Of a stretch of 11,047 nt of DNA, positions 1 through 5,398 are shown piece after piece. The notes beneath the pieces were generated by a model. That model worked only from the letters and a program-made list of their open reading frames with translations. It searched no databases and had not been told where the DNA came from. How positions within the stretch are numbered: the stretch's first letter is position 1; every line of letters starts with the position of its first letter. Source of the DNA: CAYNFH01 sp964396385 (lineage in GTDB: Bacteria > Armatimonadota > Chthonomonadetes > Chthonomonadales > CAJBBX01); the NCBI GenBank assembly GCA_964396385.1, contig CAYNFH010000205.1, positions 1-11,047 of the forward strand, given 5' to 3'. Both the position numbers and the translations under genes were made by a program.

Positions 1-86
1 TGCTGGAGACAACGGGCCGGTAGCATGCATCCTCACTCTCTGGGTGCGGACATCCGCACGTCTACTTTGAGTCGAGGCGGAGCGTG
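1..86. other. Left edge, no gene seen; two inverted repeats
   Basis: No coding region is supported here. A 7-bp inverted repeat, GTGCGGA/TCCGCAC (44-50 and 53-59), lies downstream of the pseudopilin stop codon and could form a short hairpin (effective loop ACAT). It has no T-run after it, so it is at best a weak terminator. An 8-bp pair, CGGTAGCA/TGCTACCG (18-25 and 85-92), brackets it and overlaps the stop codon. Function unknown. Confidence 0.3.
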
Positions 87-893
87 CTACCGCGTGCTGA
101 AGGTAAGCGCTGCTCGTGCAGCAGGCGTCATCAAGGTCTCCGTTCCTGCCGCCGTGCGCCTATTTGGATCCGCAGGCGAGGATGGGGACGGGGCTATCAG
201 GCCGGGAGAAATAGCTTCCGGGCGCAGCGACCGCACATGCCCGTCCGCGGCGAGGTAGTTCGAGGTTGGGCTGTGGTAGGGCCGTAGCGTGGTGCTGAGT
301 GGCGGAGTGACATTGCCGATGTTGCCGGTCGCGTAATAGTCCGCCCCAAACGGCTTGCCGCATTTGTCTGGACAGTTGTCGGTCGGCAGGCCACGACCGG
401 TCGGACTCAAGGTCTCGGGCGCGGTCATACCGGCCGCGGCGTCGTTAACCTCGAAGAGGAAGACGGTTAGGCTCGGCGCGGTAAAGTCCGCGTACGAAGT
501 CCCGGCAGTGTTGGAGTTGAGGGCATAGGAGATTGTGAGGAGGCCTGCTGCCGCATCCTCGCCCTTGTCGTTGTCATCCGGGCATCGATAGAGCTGCGCA
601 TTCTTCACGTAGGGGTAGATCTGTCCGGCCCAACCCTGTCCGACGGATCCAGTTGTTCCTGATGGAAGCCGCTCATCATAATCCTGCAAGTACTGGAGAA
701 GCGCCAAACCCATCTGCCGTTCGCTCTGGATGCAGGAGGCCTGCCGCCCCCGCTCGCGGGCGGCCGCGAATACCGGGAAGAGCATTGCGGAGAGTATCGC
801 GAGGATGGCAAAGACGATCAGCAGCTCGATCAGCGTAAATCCCTTGTGAATAATGAGAGCGGGCCGCCTTGCGGCTCTAAACCAAATCGACAT
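87..893 (-). CDS. Type II secretion/pilin-like pseudopilin with H-x9-DG motif
   Basis: This 268-residue protein starts at ATG 893, with CAGGAG (906-901) 7 nt upstream. Residues 1-17 form a basic leader. Prepilin peptidase would cut G18/F19 in the motif KGFTLIELLI, and residues 19-45 are the hydrophobic assembly helix, followed by the amphipathic AARERGRQASC segment. The body is small and Gly/Asn-rich, with cysteines at 54, 104, 174 and 178. H207-x9-D217-G218 is the C-terminal H-x9-DG signature typical of large pseudopilin families in Armatimonadota and Planctomycetota. After processing it should sit in the inner membrane or join a pseudopilus. What it assembles into is unknown. It is divergent from the ECF operon. 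The last 40 residues, after the motif, are low-complexity and Ala/Pro-rich. Confidence 0.9.
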   Translation of the reverse strand: MSIWFRAARRPALIIHKGFTLIELLIVFAILAILSAMLFPVFAAARERGRQASCIQSERQMGLALLQYLQDYDERLPSGTTGSVGQGWAGQIYPYVKNAQLYRCPDDNDKGEDAAAGLLTISYALNSNTAGTSYADFTAPSLTVFLFEVNDAAAGMTAPETLSPTGRGLPTDNCPDKCGKPFGADYYATGNIGNVTPPLSTTLRPYHSPTSNYLAADGHVRSLRPEAISPGLIAPSPSSPADPNRRTAAGTETLMTPAARAALTFSTR

Positions 894-945
894 CGTCGCG
901 CTCCTGGGCTCGTCTTTATCCTCAGGTACAACTCCGGTCGAAGAC

Positions 946-967
946 TTTATGCACGGCCATGCATAAA
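946..967. promoter_or_regulatory. Palindromic candidate operator between divergent genes
   Basis: Arms TTTATGCA (946-953) and TGCATAAA (960-967) are perfect 8-bp inverted repeats around CGGCCA, whose core GGCC is itself palindromic. Only one base pair of the 22-bp site is mismatched. It lies in the 97-bp gap between the pseudopilin start (893, minus) and the ECF sigma start (991, plus), in locally AT-rich sequence. It is well placed to bind a dimeric regulator controlling one or both genes. The regulator is unknown. Confidence 0.55.
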
Positions 968-990
968 CGGGCTCGAGGGTTGCTGTATAG

Positions 991-1599
991 ATGAATGGTG
1001 GAAGTTTACGGATGGGAGGCCGGGTGTTGGCGTCTCGGATGCCCGACGAGCTGCTGGCGCGGCGCGCCGCGGCCGGAGACCTGAATGCGTTCGAGGAGCT
1101 GGTGAATCGTTACCGCCATCGCGTGTACCGGATCTGTTATCGCATGGCGGGCAATGCGGAGGACGCCGAGGACTGGGCTCAGGAGTGCTTTGTGCGACTC
1201 CACCGGCAGATGCGCCATTACGACGCGGGGCTGCCGTTTCAGCCGTGGGCGCTACGCGTGACGGCCAATACGTGCCTGAATCTGGGGAAGTCGAAGCTGC
1301 GCCGGCAGAGCAAGATGGAGGTAGCATTCACGGAGGAGAACATCGGAGCGCGCGCGGATGCCGATCCGCTCGGGCTCGCCATCTCCGGGGAACAGCAGCA
1401 GCACGTGCGGATGGCTGTTGAGTCGCTGCCACCTTTGCTAAAGCAGGCGGTGGCCTTGCGGGTAATGGAGGACCTCACCTTTCGGGAGTTGGGCGAAGTG
1501 CTCGGAGTACCACTCCAGACGGCGGCCGCGCGCGTGCGCCGCGGGTTTGAACAGCTCCGGGCACAGCTTGCGGGGCGCCGAATTGAGGTAGACCGATGA
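991..1599 (+). CDS. ECF-type RNA polymerase sigma factor
   Basis: A sigma-70 family factor of up to 202 residues with only regions 2 and 4, as in ECF sigmas. Region 2 runs from about residue 19 to 95 (LLARRAAAGDLNAFEELV, then the core-binding DAEDWAQECFVRLHR). Region 4, about 138-195, has the helix-turn-helix DLTFRELGEVLGVPLQTAAARV used for -35 recognition. Its stop overlaps the start of the anti-sigma gene (ATGA at 1596-1599), so the two are translationally coupled. The start is uncertain. ATG 991 has a weak GAGGG 11 nt upstream. ATG 1012 has GGTGGAAG at 7 nt. ATG 1039 gives the most family-like N-terminus but has no clear ribosome site. Confidence 0.92.
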   Translation: MNGGSLRMGGRVLASRMPDELLARRAAAGDLNAFEELVNRYRHRVYRICYRMAGNAEDAEDWAQECFVRLHRQMRHYDAGLPFQPWALRVTANTCLNLGKSKLRRQSKMEVAFTEENIGARADADPLGLAISGEQQQHVRMAVESLPPLLKQAVALRVMEDLTFRELGEVLGVPLQTAAARVRRGFEQLRAQLAGRRIEVDR

Positions 1600-2432
1600 A
1601 GTGCAGGTGGGCGCAGGATCGCATCCTGCTCTATCTGGCTGGTGAGCTCCGCGCCAAAGAGAGCGCCAGACTCCTGCGGCATCTGGAGGGCTGCGCCCGT
1701 TGCAACGCCCTGGCTGACGAGCTTGCCGAGACGCAAGGCGCCGTGTATGCAGCGCTTCAGGCGGACATTGATGCGCCGGACTCCCTCCTGGTACGCGTCA
1801 TGAGCGCCATCCGGAGCCAGCCGTCTGACCGGCCCTCCTGGTACCCGTTCACGACTCGTCGCATGCGCAGACGTACCGTTGCCGCAGGGGCTGCCGTCTG
1901 TCTGGTGGCGGTGTTCCTGCTGGCCGGAGTCCGCTCCGGCCGGATCGCTGGCTTTCGGGCAGGTACATCCGCAGCTCAGCCGCCGGTGCTCGACCTTGCG
2001 GCATTAGGAGAGATATATCGCACCGAGCCCGCGCACCGTTCGGAGACGCCGGAAGAGGTCAGCCGCCTCGCGGCAAAGCTATCGCGCTATGCCGGCATCC
2101 CGGTTGCTATTACCGATCTGAGGCAGGAAGGGGCGGAACTCGTGGGGTGCCGCGGATGCGCGATTCAGGGCGTGCGCGTTGCGTCCATTCAGTATCAGTG
2201 GAAGGGCCGGCGCGTGGCGATGTTCCAAATGGACGCGATGAAGCTCTCGGCGCCCGCCCTGCGGCAAGTGCCCCATAACGGGCGCTGCTATCTCGTCGGA
2301 AAGACGAAAGACCTCACTTACGTGCTCTGGTGCTCCGGGAGGACGAACGTTGCGCTGGTCGCCCGCATCCCTCCGAACGATCTCCTTCAACTCGCCATGC
2401 ATGCCGGCGAGATGCCAACACACAGTTCGTAG
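1596..2432 (+). CDS. Membrane anti-sigma factor, zinc-finger (ZAS) type with Cys-containing outer domain
   Basis: The N-terminus carries the zinc-binding anti-sigma signature C3...H29-x3-C33-x2-C36, which should bind and inhibit the ECF sigma encoded just upstream (4-nt ATGA overlap). A basic stop-transfer stretch (RRMRRR, 88-93) precedes one transmembrane helix at about 94-112. The remaining 165 or so residues should face the periplasm. They resemble the C-terminal sensor domain of other anti-sigma factors (LVGCRGCAIQGVRVASIQYQ...). This domain has C185-x2-C188 plus C231 and C246, so thiol or metal sensing is plausible but inferred. The next gene, 40 nt downstream, is a metal-binding lipoprotein, which supports a metal or thiol stress regulon. 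No proteolysis partner is in view. Confidence 0.85.
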   Translation: MKCRWAQDRILLYLAGELRAKESARLLRHLEGCARCNALADELAETQGAVYAALQADIDAPDSLLVRVMSAIRSQPSDRPSWYPFTTRRMRRRTVAAGAAVCLVAVFLLAGVRSGRIAGFRAGTSAAQPPVLDLAALGEIYRTEPAHRSETPEEVSRLAAKLSRYAGIPVAITDLRQEGAELVGCRGCAIQGVRVASIQYQWKGRRVAMFQMDAMKLSAPALRQVPHNGRCYLVGKTKDLTYVLWCSGRTNVALVARIPPNDLLQLAMHAGEMPTHSS

Positions 2433-2472
2433 CATGGTGGGCGCCACCGACTCTCATGAGAGGAATGAAGCC

Positions 2473-2826
2473 ATGAAAACAAAGGCAGTATGCTCTTTTG
2501 CACTCGCGGCGGTCTGTCTAGTCGGCGCGGGTTGTGGACGTGAGGAGGTGGTGGAGGATTCAGCGTTCCCAGTCCGGGCCTTGAAGCCGCTCCCCGGGAT
2601 GCGCCTCGCCAACCTGCACGTCGAAGGCATGGTATGACCGGTCGGCTGACCGGCGAAGCTCCGGGCGGCCCTGGTCAGGGTCCATGGTTTCAATCAGTTG
2701 ACGGCGGATCTTTCCAAGAAGCGAGTGACGGTGATGTACGATCCCAACCGGACCGATCCGCAGGCGATCGCGAAGGCCATCAATGTGGAAACGCATTACC
2801 GCGCGACCGTAGAGAATGAGCGGTGA
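2473..2826 (+). CDS. HMA-domain (MerP-like) lipoprotein with two selenocysteines (UPVGU)
   Basis: ATG 2473 follows AGAGGA at 8 nt. The 117-residue product has a signal sequence ending in a lipobox-like VGAGC (C21), a short linker and an HMA domain at about 46-113. UGA codons at residues 55 and 59 fall in the metal-binding loop, GMV-U-PVG-U-PAKLRAAL, where the family has cysteines. The reading frame then continues through a family-like betaalphabetabeta pattern (RVHGFN..., KKRVTVMYDPNRTDPQAIAKAI) to a true stop. The spacing is U-x3-U, whereas canonical HMA has C-x2-C. I recall CPxGC variants in related phyla, unverified. A GGUC-loop hairpin at 2667-2682 fits a SECIS element. The likely role is binding soft metals (Hg, Cu) at the envelope, co-transcribed with the ECF/anti-sigma pair. 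A pseudogene is the alternative. A standard gene call would stop at residue 54. Confidence 0.82.
2635..2649 (+). other. Two in-frame UGA (selenocysteine) codons of the HMA gene
   Basis: TGA occurs at 2635-2637 and 2647-2649 in the frame set by ATG 2473. The coding frame between and after them is intact up to TGA 2824-2826. Both fall in the metal-binding loop of the HMA fold, at positions normally held by cysteine. Cys TGC/TGT and TGA differ by one base, as expected for Cys/Sec exchange. Confidence 0.8.
2667..2682 (+). promoter_or_regulatory. Candidate bacterial SECIS hairpin in the HMA gene
   Basis: The stem GGCCCT/AGGGTC (2667-2672 with 2677-2682; six pairs including one G-U) closes a GGTC loop at 2673-2676. 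The loop begins 23 nt after the second UGA and 35 nt after the first. The GGU in a small apical loop and a distance of roughly 16-37 nt are what SelB-dependent bacterial SECIS elements require; the E. coli fdhF loop is AGGUCU. One element could serve both codons. This is a manual fold with no energy calculation. Confidence 0.7.
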
Positions 2827-2840
2827 TCCCGCCACGCTAC

Positions 2841-2880
2841 GCTGAGAAGAGCCCGGCTACTAGGCCGGGCTCTTCTCAGC
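2841..2880. terminator. Bidirectional terminator-like hairpin between convergent genes
   Basis: A perfect 17-bp stem, from GCTGAGAAGAGCCCGGC (2841-2857) to its complement (2864-2880), encloses a 6-nt TACTAG loop. It lies between the HMA stop at 2826 (plus) and the AhpD-like stop at 2888 (minus), so it can end transcripts from both sides. There is no long T-run on either side; the AAGA/TCTT base of the stem is the only A/T-rich part. Confidence 0.8.
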
Positions 2881-2887
2881 GGAACCT

Positions 2888-3259
2888 CTATTCGTGGGCA
2901 GCGCAACAGGAGGTCTCTTCGGAGCGCTCTCCTTTGAAGGCGGCATACGCCTTTAGCGCCCACATCTCACCGACACATCCTCCCATGGTGGAGGCGACCG
3001 CGAGAAACTCGCCCAGCTCTTGCTCTGTGGCGCCAAGCCTGGCGGCTTGCTGGACATAGTATGTGATGCACGGCTCGCATCGGGCGCTGACGGACCACAG
3101 GACGGCGGCGAGGGCCTTAAGGCGAGCCGGTACTTCTCCGTCGGTGAAGATGGCCTCCTGCCGCATCTTGTGGATCGCGCCGGCGGTCCCAGTGGCCACC
3201 TTGCTGAACTCCTTCATTAGCCCCAGCGCGGGGTCGATCTGTTCCAGTGTTGTTGACAT
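2888..3259 (-). CDS. AhpD-like carboxymuconolactone decarboxylase-family protein
   Basis: A 123-residue all-helical CMD/AhpD-like protein. The redox motif C61-E-P-C64 sits in the signature ...LWSVSARCEPCITYYVQQA. AhpD family members usually have a His three residues after the second Cys; here that region reads ITYY, so the proton-relay His seems replaced by Tyr. C95 (MGGC) and a C-terminal Cys-Cys pair (118-119) add thiols. ATG 3259 abuts the merTP stop (TGA 3262-3260), and AGGAG lies 6 nt upstream inside merTP, so the two are coupled. Likely a thiol peroxidase or disulfide-reductase partner to the metal transporter. Homologues with Sec at this motif are known; this copy uses Cys. The substrate is unknown. 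Confidence 0.85.
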   Translation of the reverse strand: MSTTLEQIDPALGLMKEFSKVATGTAGAIHKMRQEAIFTDGEVPARLKALAAVLWSVSARCEPCITYYVQQAARLGATEQELGEFLAVASTMGGCVGEMWALKAYAAFKGERSEETSCCAAHE

Positions 3260-3919
3260 TCATTGCTCCTTGTGTTGCTCTAAGTTCTGAGCGGACCGGT
3301 TTGGGCCCAAGAGTGTGGCGGGAAAGCCTGTGCCGGTTATTGTCTTGGCCAGCCTGGATGGGGTTATCCGCGCGCGGTCGTAGCGAACGATAGCCCGCCT
3401 GGCCGCAAAGTCCACCCTCGCGTCGTAGACACCGGGCGTTTTCCTGAGCGCAGCGGATATGGCGGTGGCGCACTCGGCGCAGGTCATCTTATCGATGGCG
3501 AATGTGGCTGTTTGGGCGGTTGAGGGCGCTGCCGCGACCGGGCTGGATCCGGCGGATATCCCGGCCCGGTACGCGGCAATCCAGGGATAGGCCATCGCTC
3601 CGAGGGTGAACACGGCTACCGCCCACAGCATGGTTCTGTTGACTCTCTTCATGCGGGCGGCTCTATCCGTCGCGCAGCAATCCGGTTGGTCTCCCGCGTT
3701 AGCCTGGTTTGCTGCTTTTTCGGGCCGATAGGCGAAATAGAAGCCAGCGCCGAGCAGCATGACCGTTAGGCCCATGAGGTAAGGCCGGTAGGGCGCTAGG
3801 GCCGCCCCAAACCCGACCGTGCCTGCGCTCGCGGCTCCCAGGAGGAGGGGGAGGATACAGCACGCGGACGCGGCGATCGCGGCGAGAACGGCGCCTATAA
3901 GGACGGTGACTCTCTTCAT
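3260..3919 (-). CDS. merTP: MerT-MerP fusion (mercuric ion transporter with C-terminal HMA domain)
   Basis: This 219-residue protein begins with a MerT module. Helix 1 carries the metal-accepting pair C20-C21 (ASACCILPLLLG), helix 2 is at about 45-63, a second pair C81-C82 sits in the cytosolic loop, and helix 3 is at about 97-115. A linker follows, then an HMA domain from about 137 with MTC147-AEC150. In the family, MerP-type cysteines capture Hg(II) and hand it through MerT to the cytosol. No merA reductase is visible, so the imported ion may be another soft metal, or reduction occurs elsewhere. Start ATG 3919 has AAAGGA at 8 nt. It lies in an operon with an ArsR/CadC repressor upstream and an AhpD-like gene downstream. 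Its HMA uses Cys, unlike the Sec HMA nearby. Confidence 0.9.
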   Translation of the reverse strand: MKRVTVLIGAVLAAIAASACCILPLLLGAASAGTVGFGAALAPYRPYLMGLTVMLLGAGFYFAYRPEKAANQANAGDQPDCCATDRAARMKRVNRTMLWAVAVFTLGAMAYPWIAAYRAGISAGSSPVAAAPSTAQTATFAIDKMTCAECATAISAALRKTPGVYDARVDFAARRAIVRYDRARITPSRLAKTITGTGFPATLLGPNRSAQNLEQHKEQ

Positions 3920-3946
3920 CGCGGTAATCCTTTGCGAACCTGTCGG

Positions 3947-4027
3947 CTACAAGGGCCGGTCGGTGAGCCGGTAGAGGACGTACCAAGCGGCTACCAGAGC
4001 GAGGCCGCAGCAGAGCAGGTGAATCAC
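3947..4027 (-). CDS. Small single-helix membrane peptide with Cys-Cys pair
   Basis: A 26-residue reading frame, MIHLLCCGLALVAAWYVLYR followed by LTDRPL. It starts at GTG 4027, overlaps the repressor stop (GTGA), and ends 27 nt before merTP. AAGGGG lies about 7 nt upstream. The peptide is almost entirely one hydrophobic helix with C6-C7 near its N-terminus, resembling the metal-accepting pair in the first helix of MerT, MerF and MerC. It could be a small accessory of the transporter. I recognise no family. Position, coupling and composition support a real gene, but it is short enough to be chance. Confidence 0.5.
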   Translation of the reverse strand: MIHLLCCGLALVAAWYVLYRLTDRPL

Positions 4028-4416
4028 GCTATTACCCCTTTGGATCGGGTGAGCTCATCCAGCAGCGCGCCGAGTGTCCCATCCAGGTGTTCGTCGCGCA
4101 GGGAGTAGCAGGCGAACTTGCCCTCCTTGCGCACCTTCAGCAGACCGGCTGCTACTAGGAGTTTGAGATGGTGGCTGACGGCCGGCATGGACTTCCGGAG
4201 GAGGACGCTGAGTTCACAGACGCAGAGCGATTCGTGTGTGAGCGCGTACAGTATTTGGAGCCGGACGGGTTCGGCGATGAGCTTGAGCAGGACAGTAGCC
4301 CGGTCAAAGGCGTCCTCCGACGGCATCTCTCTGGCGACCCTCCGCACGCGGGTAGGGTCATCGTTGTAGGCGTCGCAAGTCAACTCTTCCAAATCGCGTT
4401 CTGCAATTGCGGGCAT
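4024..4416 (-). CDS. ArsR/SmtB-family metal-responsive repressor, CadC-like
   Basis: A 130-residue winged-helix repressor. After a CadC-like N-terminal extension with C14 (ELTCDAYNDDPTRVRRV), the fold starts near residue 36 (AFDRATVLLKLIAEPVRLQILYAL). The alpha3 metal motif is C65-V-C67 (SLCVCELSVLL), and the recognition helix is KSMPAVSHHLKLLVAAGL. The segment YSLRDEHLDGTL matches the alpha5 region (D-x-H). C14 with C65/C67 suggests thiolate sensing of a soft metal such as Cd, Pb or Hg, with derepression on binding. GGAGGAG lies 5 nt before ATG 4416. It is first in the operon with the small peptide, merTP and the AhpD-like gene, and presumably controls it through the repeat at 4459-4487. Confidence 0.92.
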   Translation of the reverse strand: MPAIAERDLEELTCDAYNDDPTRVRRVAREMPSEDAFDRATVLLKLIAEPVRLQILYALTHESLCVCELSVLLRKSMPAVSHHLKLLVAAGLLKVRKEGKFACYSLRDEHLDGTLGALLDELTRSKGVIA

Positions 4417-4458
4417 GGTGGCTCCTCCCGAGTGATCCTACGGCGGCTGGCGGGAAAT

Positions 4459-4487
4459 AATTCCACGATTGTTTAATTGATGGAATT
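4459..4487 (-). promoter_or_regulatory. AT-rich inverted repeat, candidate ArsR/CadC operator
   Basis: Arms AATTCCA (4459-4465) and TGGAATT (4481-4487) are perfect inverted repeats around 15 nt of AT-rich sequence, 43 bp upstream of the repressor start. The local A/T content contrasts with the GC-rich surroundings, as expected for a promoter. ArsR-family proteins bind AT-rich dyads here to repress their own operon. The -35 and -10 boxes cannot be assigned with confidence. Confidence 0.55.
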
Positions 4488-4537
4488 CTGTTTAGCGTCG
4501 GTCTCTCATGACGAAACGGGCGATTGCCGGGGGAGGA

Positions 4538-5365
4538 TTATCCGGGCAGGTCGTCCGGCGGCTCCCAGGCCGGCCGCTGGCGGCGGAACGGCATGGACAG
4601 GAGCTCGAAGACCGTCAGCTCGGCCGGCTCACGGTAGGCCGGGAGCCCGATGGTCACGGAATCCTGGGGCACGTCCATCCGGTAGGTGCGGTGGAGGCGG
4701 TCCCACCAGGAGAAGATAGTGGACCAATTGGAATCGGTCTCGGAGCGCACCACTGAATGATGGATGCCGTGCATCCGGGGCGTTACGATAAGCAGGTTCA
4801 GGACGCGCTCCACGGGCGGGGAGAGCCGCCAGTTGCTGTGGTGGAAGGCTGTGGCCGCCTCGAAGACCACCTCGTAAATGAGCACCAGGGCTGGAGATGC
4901 GCCGACCAGCGCCACGCCTGCGGACCGGTAGACGGCGCTCAGGCCCATCTCGCCGAAGTGGAACCGGAGGGCGGTGGAGGCGTCCAGGTCCAGGTCTGTG
5001 TGATGGACGTCATGGAAGCGCCAGAGGAACGGCACCCTGTGCGTCAGACGGTGCCAGATATAAAGCGTGTAGTCCAGCAGCAGGAACGCGACGACCGCCT
5101 GCGCGACGGCCGGCCCGGGCAGGAGGTTTGCTACTCCAAAGCGCGATTCTCGCGCCGTATGGGCCGCCCACATCTCGCCGGGGATGAGCGCCAGGCGCAT
5201 CAGGACGAGCGCTGCTGCGCTGACCGCTGCATTCTGGAAAACCCGCGGCCAGCGGGGCAGCGTGCGGCTTCGCAGCGGATAGAGCCCCTCCAACAAGAGA
5301 AGAGCCACAAAGAGAGCGACCAGGAGGGGCCCGCCGGGAAAGTCCAGGATGCGGTAGAACTTCAT
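4538..5365 (-). CDS. Membrane sterol desaturase / fatty acid hydroxylase family protein
   Basis: A 275-residue integral membrane di-iron oxygenase. The eight-His ligand pattern is present: H105-x3-H109, H118-x2-H121-H122 and H199-x2-H202-H203, with H136, H175 and H176 between. Hydrophobic segments lie at about 12-30, 44-62, 86-104 and 142-166. Family members hydroxylate or desaturate sterols, fatty acids, carotenoids or ether lipids using O2; the substrate cannot be told. Start ATG 5365 has GAGGAG 5 nt upstream and is 33 nt from the stop of the Sec thioredoxin-like gene, so it is the last gene of that operon. A lipid oxygenase in a thiol-redox operon is unexpected. Perhaps the redox proteins supply electrons or repair its products. 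Confidence 0.88.
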   Translation of the reverse strand: MKFYRILDFPGGPLLVALFVALLLLEGLYPLRSRTLPRWPRVFQNAAVSAAALVLMRLALIPGEMWAAHTARESRFGVANLLPGPAVAQAVVAFLLLDYTLYIWHRLTHRVPFLWRFHDVHHTDLDLDASTALRFHFGEMGLSAVYRSAGVALVGASPALVLIYEVVFEAATAFHHSNWRLSPPVERVLNLLIVTPRMHGIHHSVVRSETDSNWSTIFSWWDRLHRTYRMDVPQDSVTIGLPAYREPAELTVFELLSMPFRRQRPAWEPPDDLPG

Positions 5366-5398
5366 TCTGTCTCCTCGGGCAGGGCCCGCGATGGCCTA

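Noticed and set aside
44..59. Hairpin GTGCGGA/TCCGCAC as terminator of the pseudopilin gene
   Set aside because: Only a short stem, with no T-run on the minus-strand side; mentioned as an edge feature only.
2350..2472. Upstream extension of the HMA gene into the anti-sigma gene
   Set aside because: The extension overlaps coding sequence of the anti-sigma factor, and ATG 2473 has its own AGAGGA site and a normal signal peptide.
2635..2649. HMA gene as a pseudogene with two nonsense mutations
   Set aside because: Both UGAs fall in the metal-binding loop where the family has cysteines, the rest of the frame is clean, a ribosome site and final stop are kept, and a SECIS-like hairpin follows. 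It cannot be fully excluded without homologues.
2638..2653. Hairpin CCGGTC-GGCT-GACCGG right after the first HMA UGA as the SECIS element
   Set aside because: It starts directly after UGA 1, contains UGA 2, and has a GGCU loop. It is too close to the codon for known bacterial SECIS geometry.
2888..3919. MerTP and AhpD-like genes as one Sec read-through fusion across TGA 3262-3260
   Set aside because: The AhpD-like gene has its own AGGAG and ATG right after that stop, and the stop is not at a conserved Cys position.
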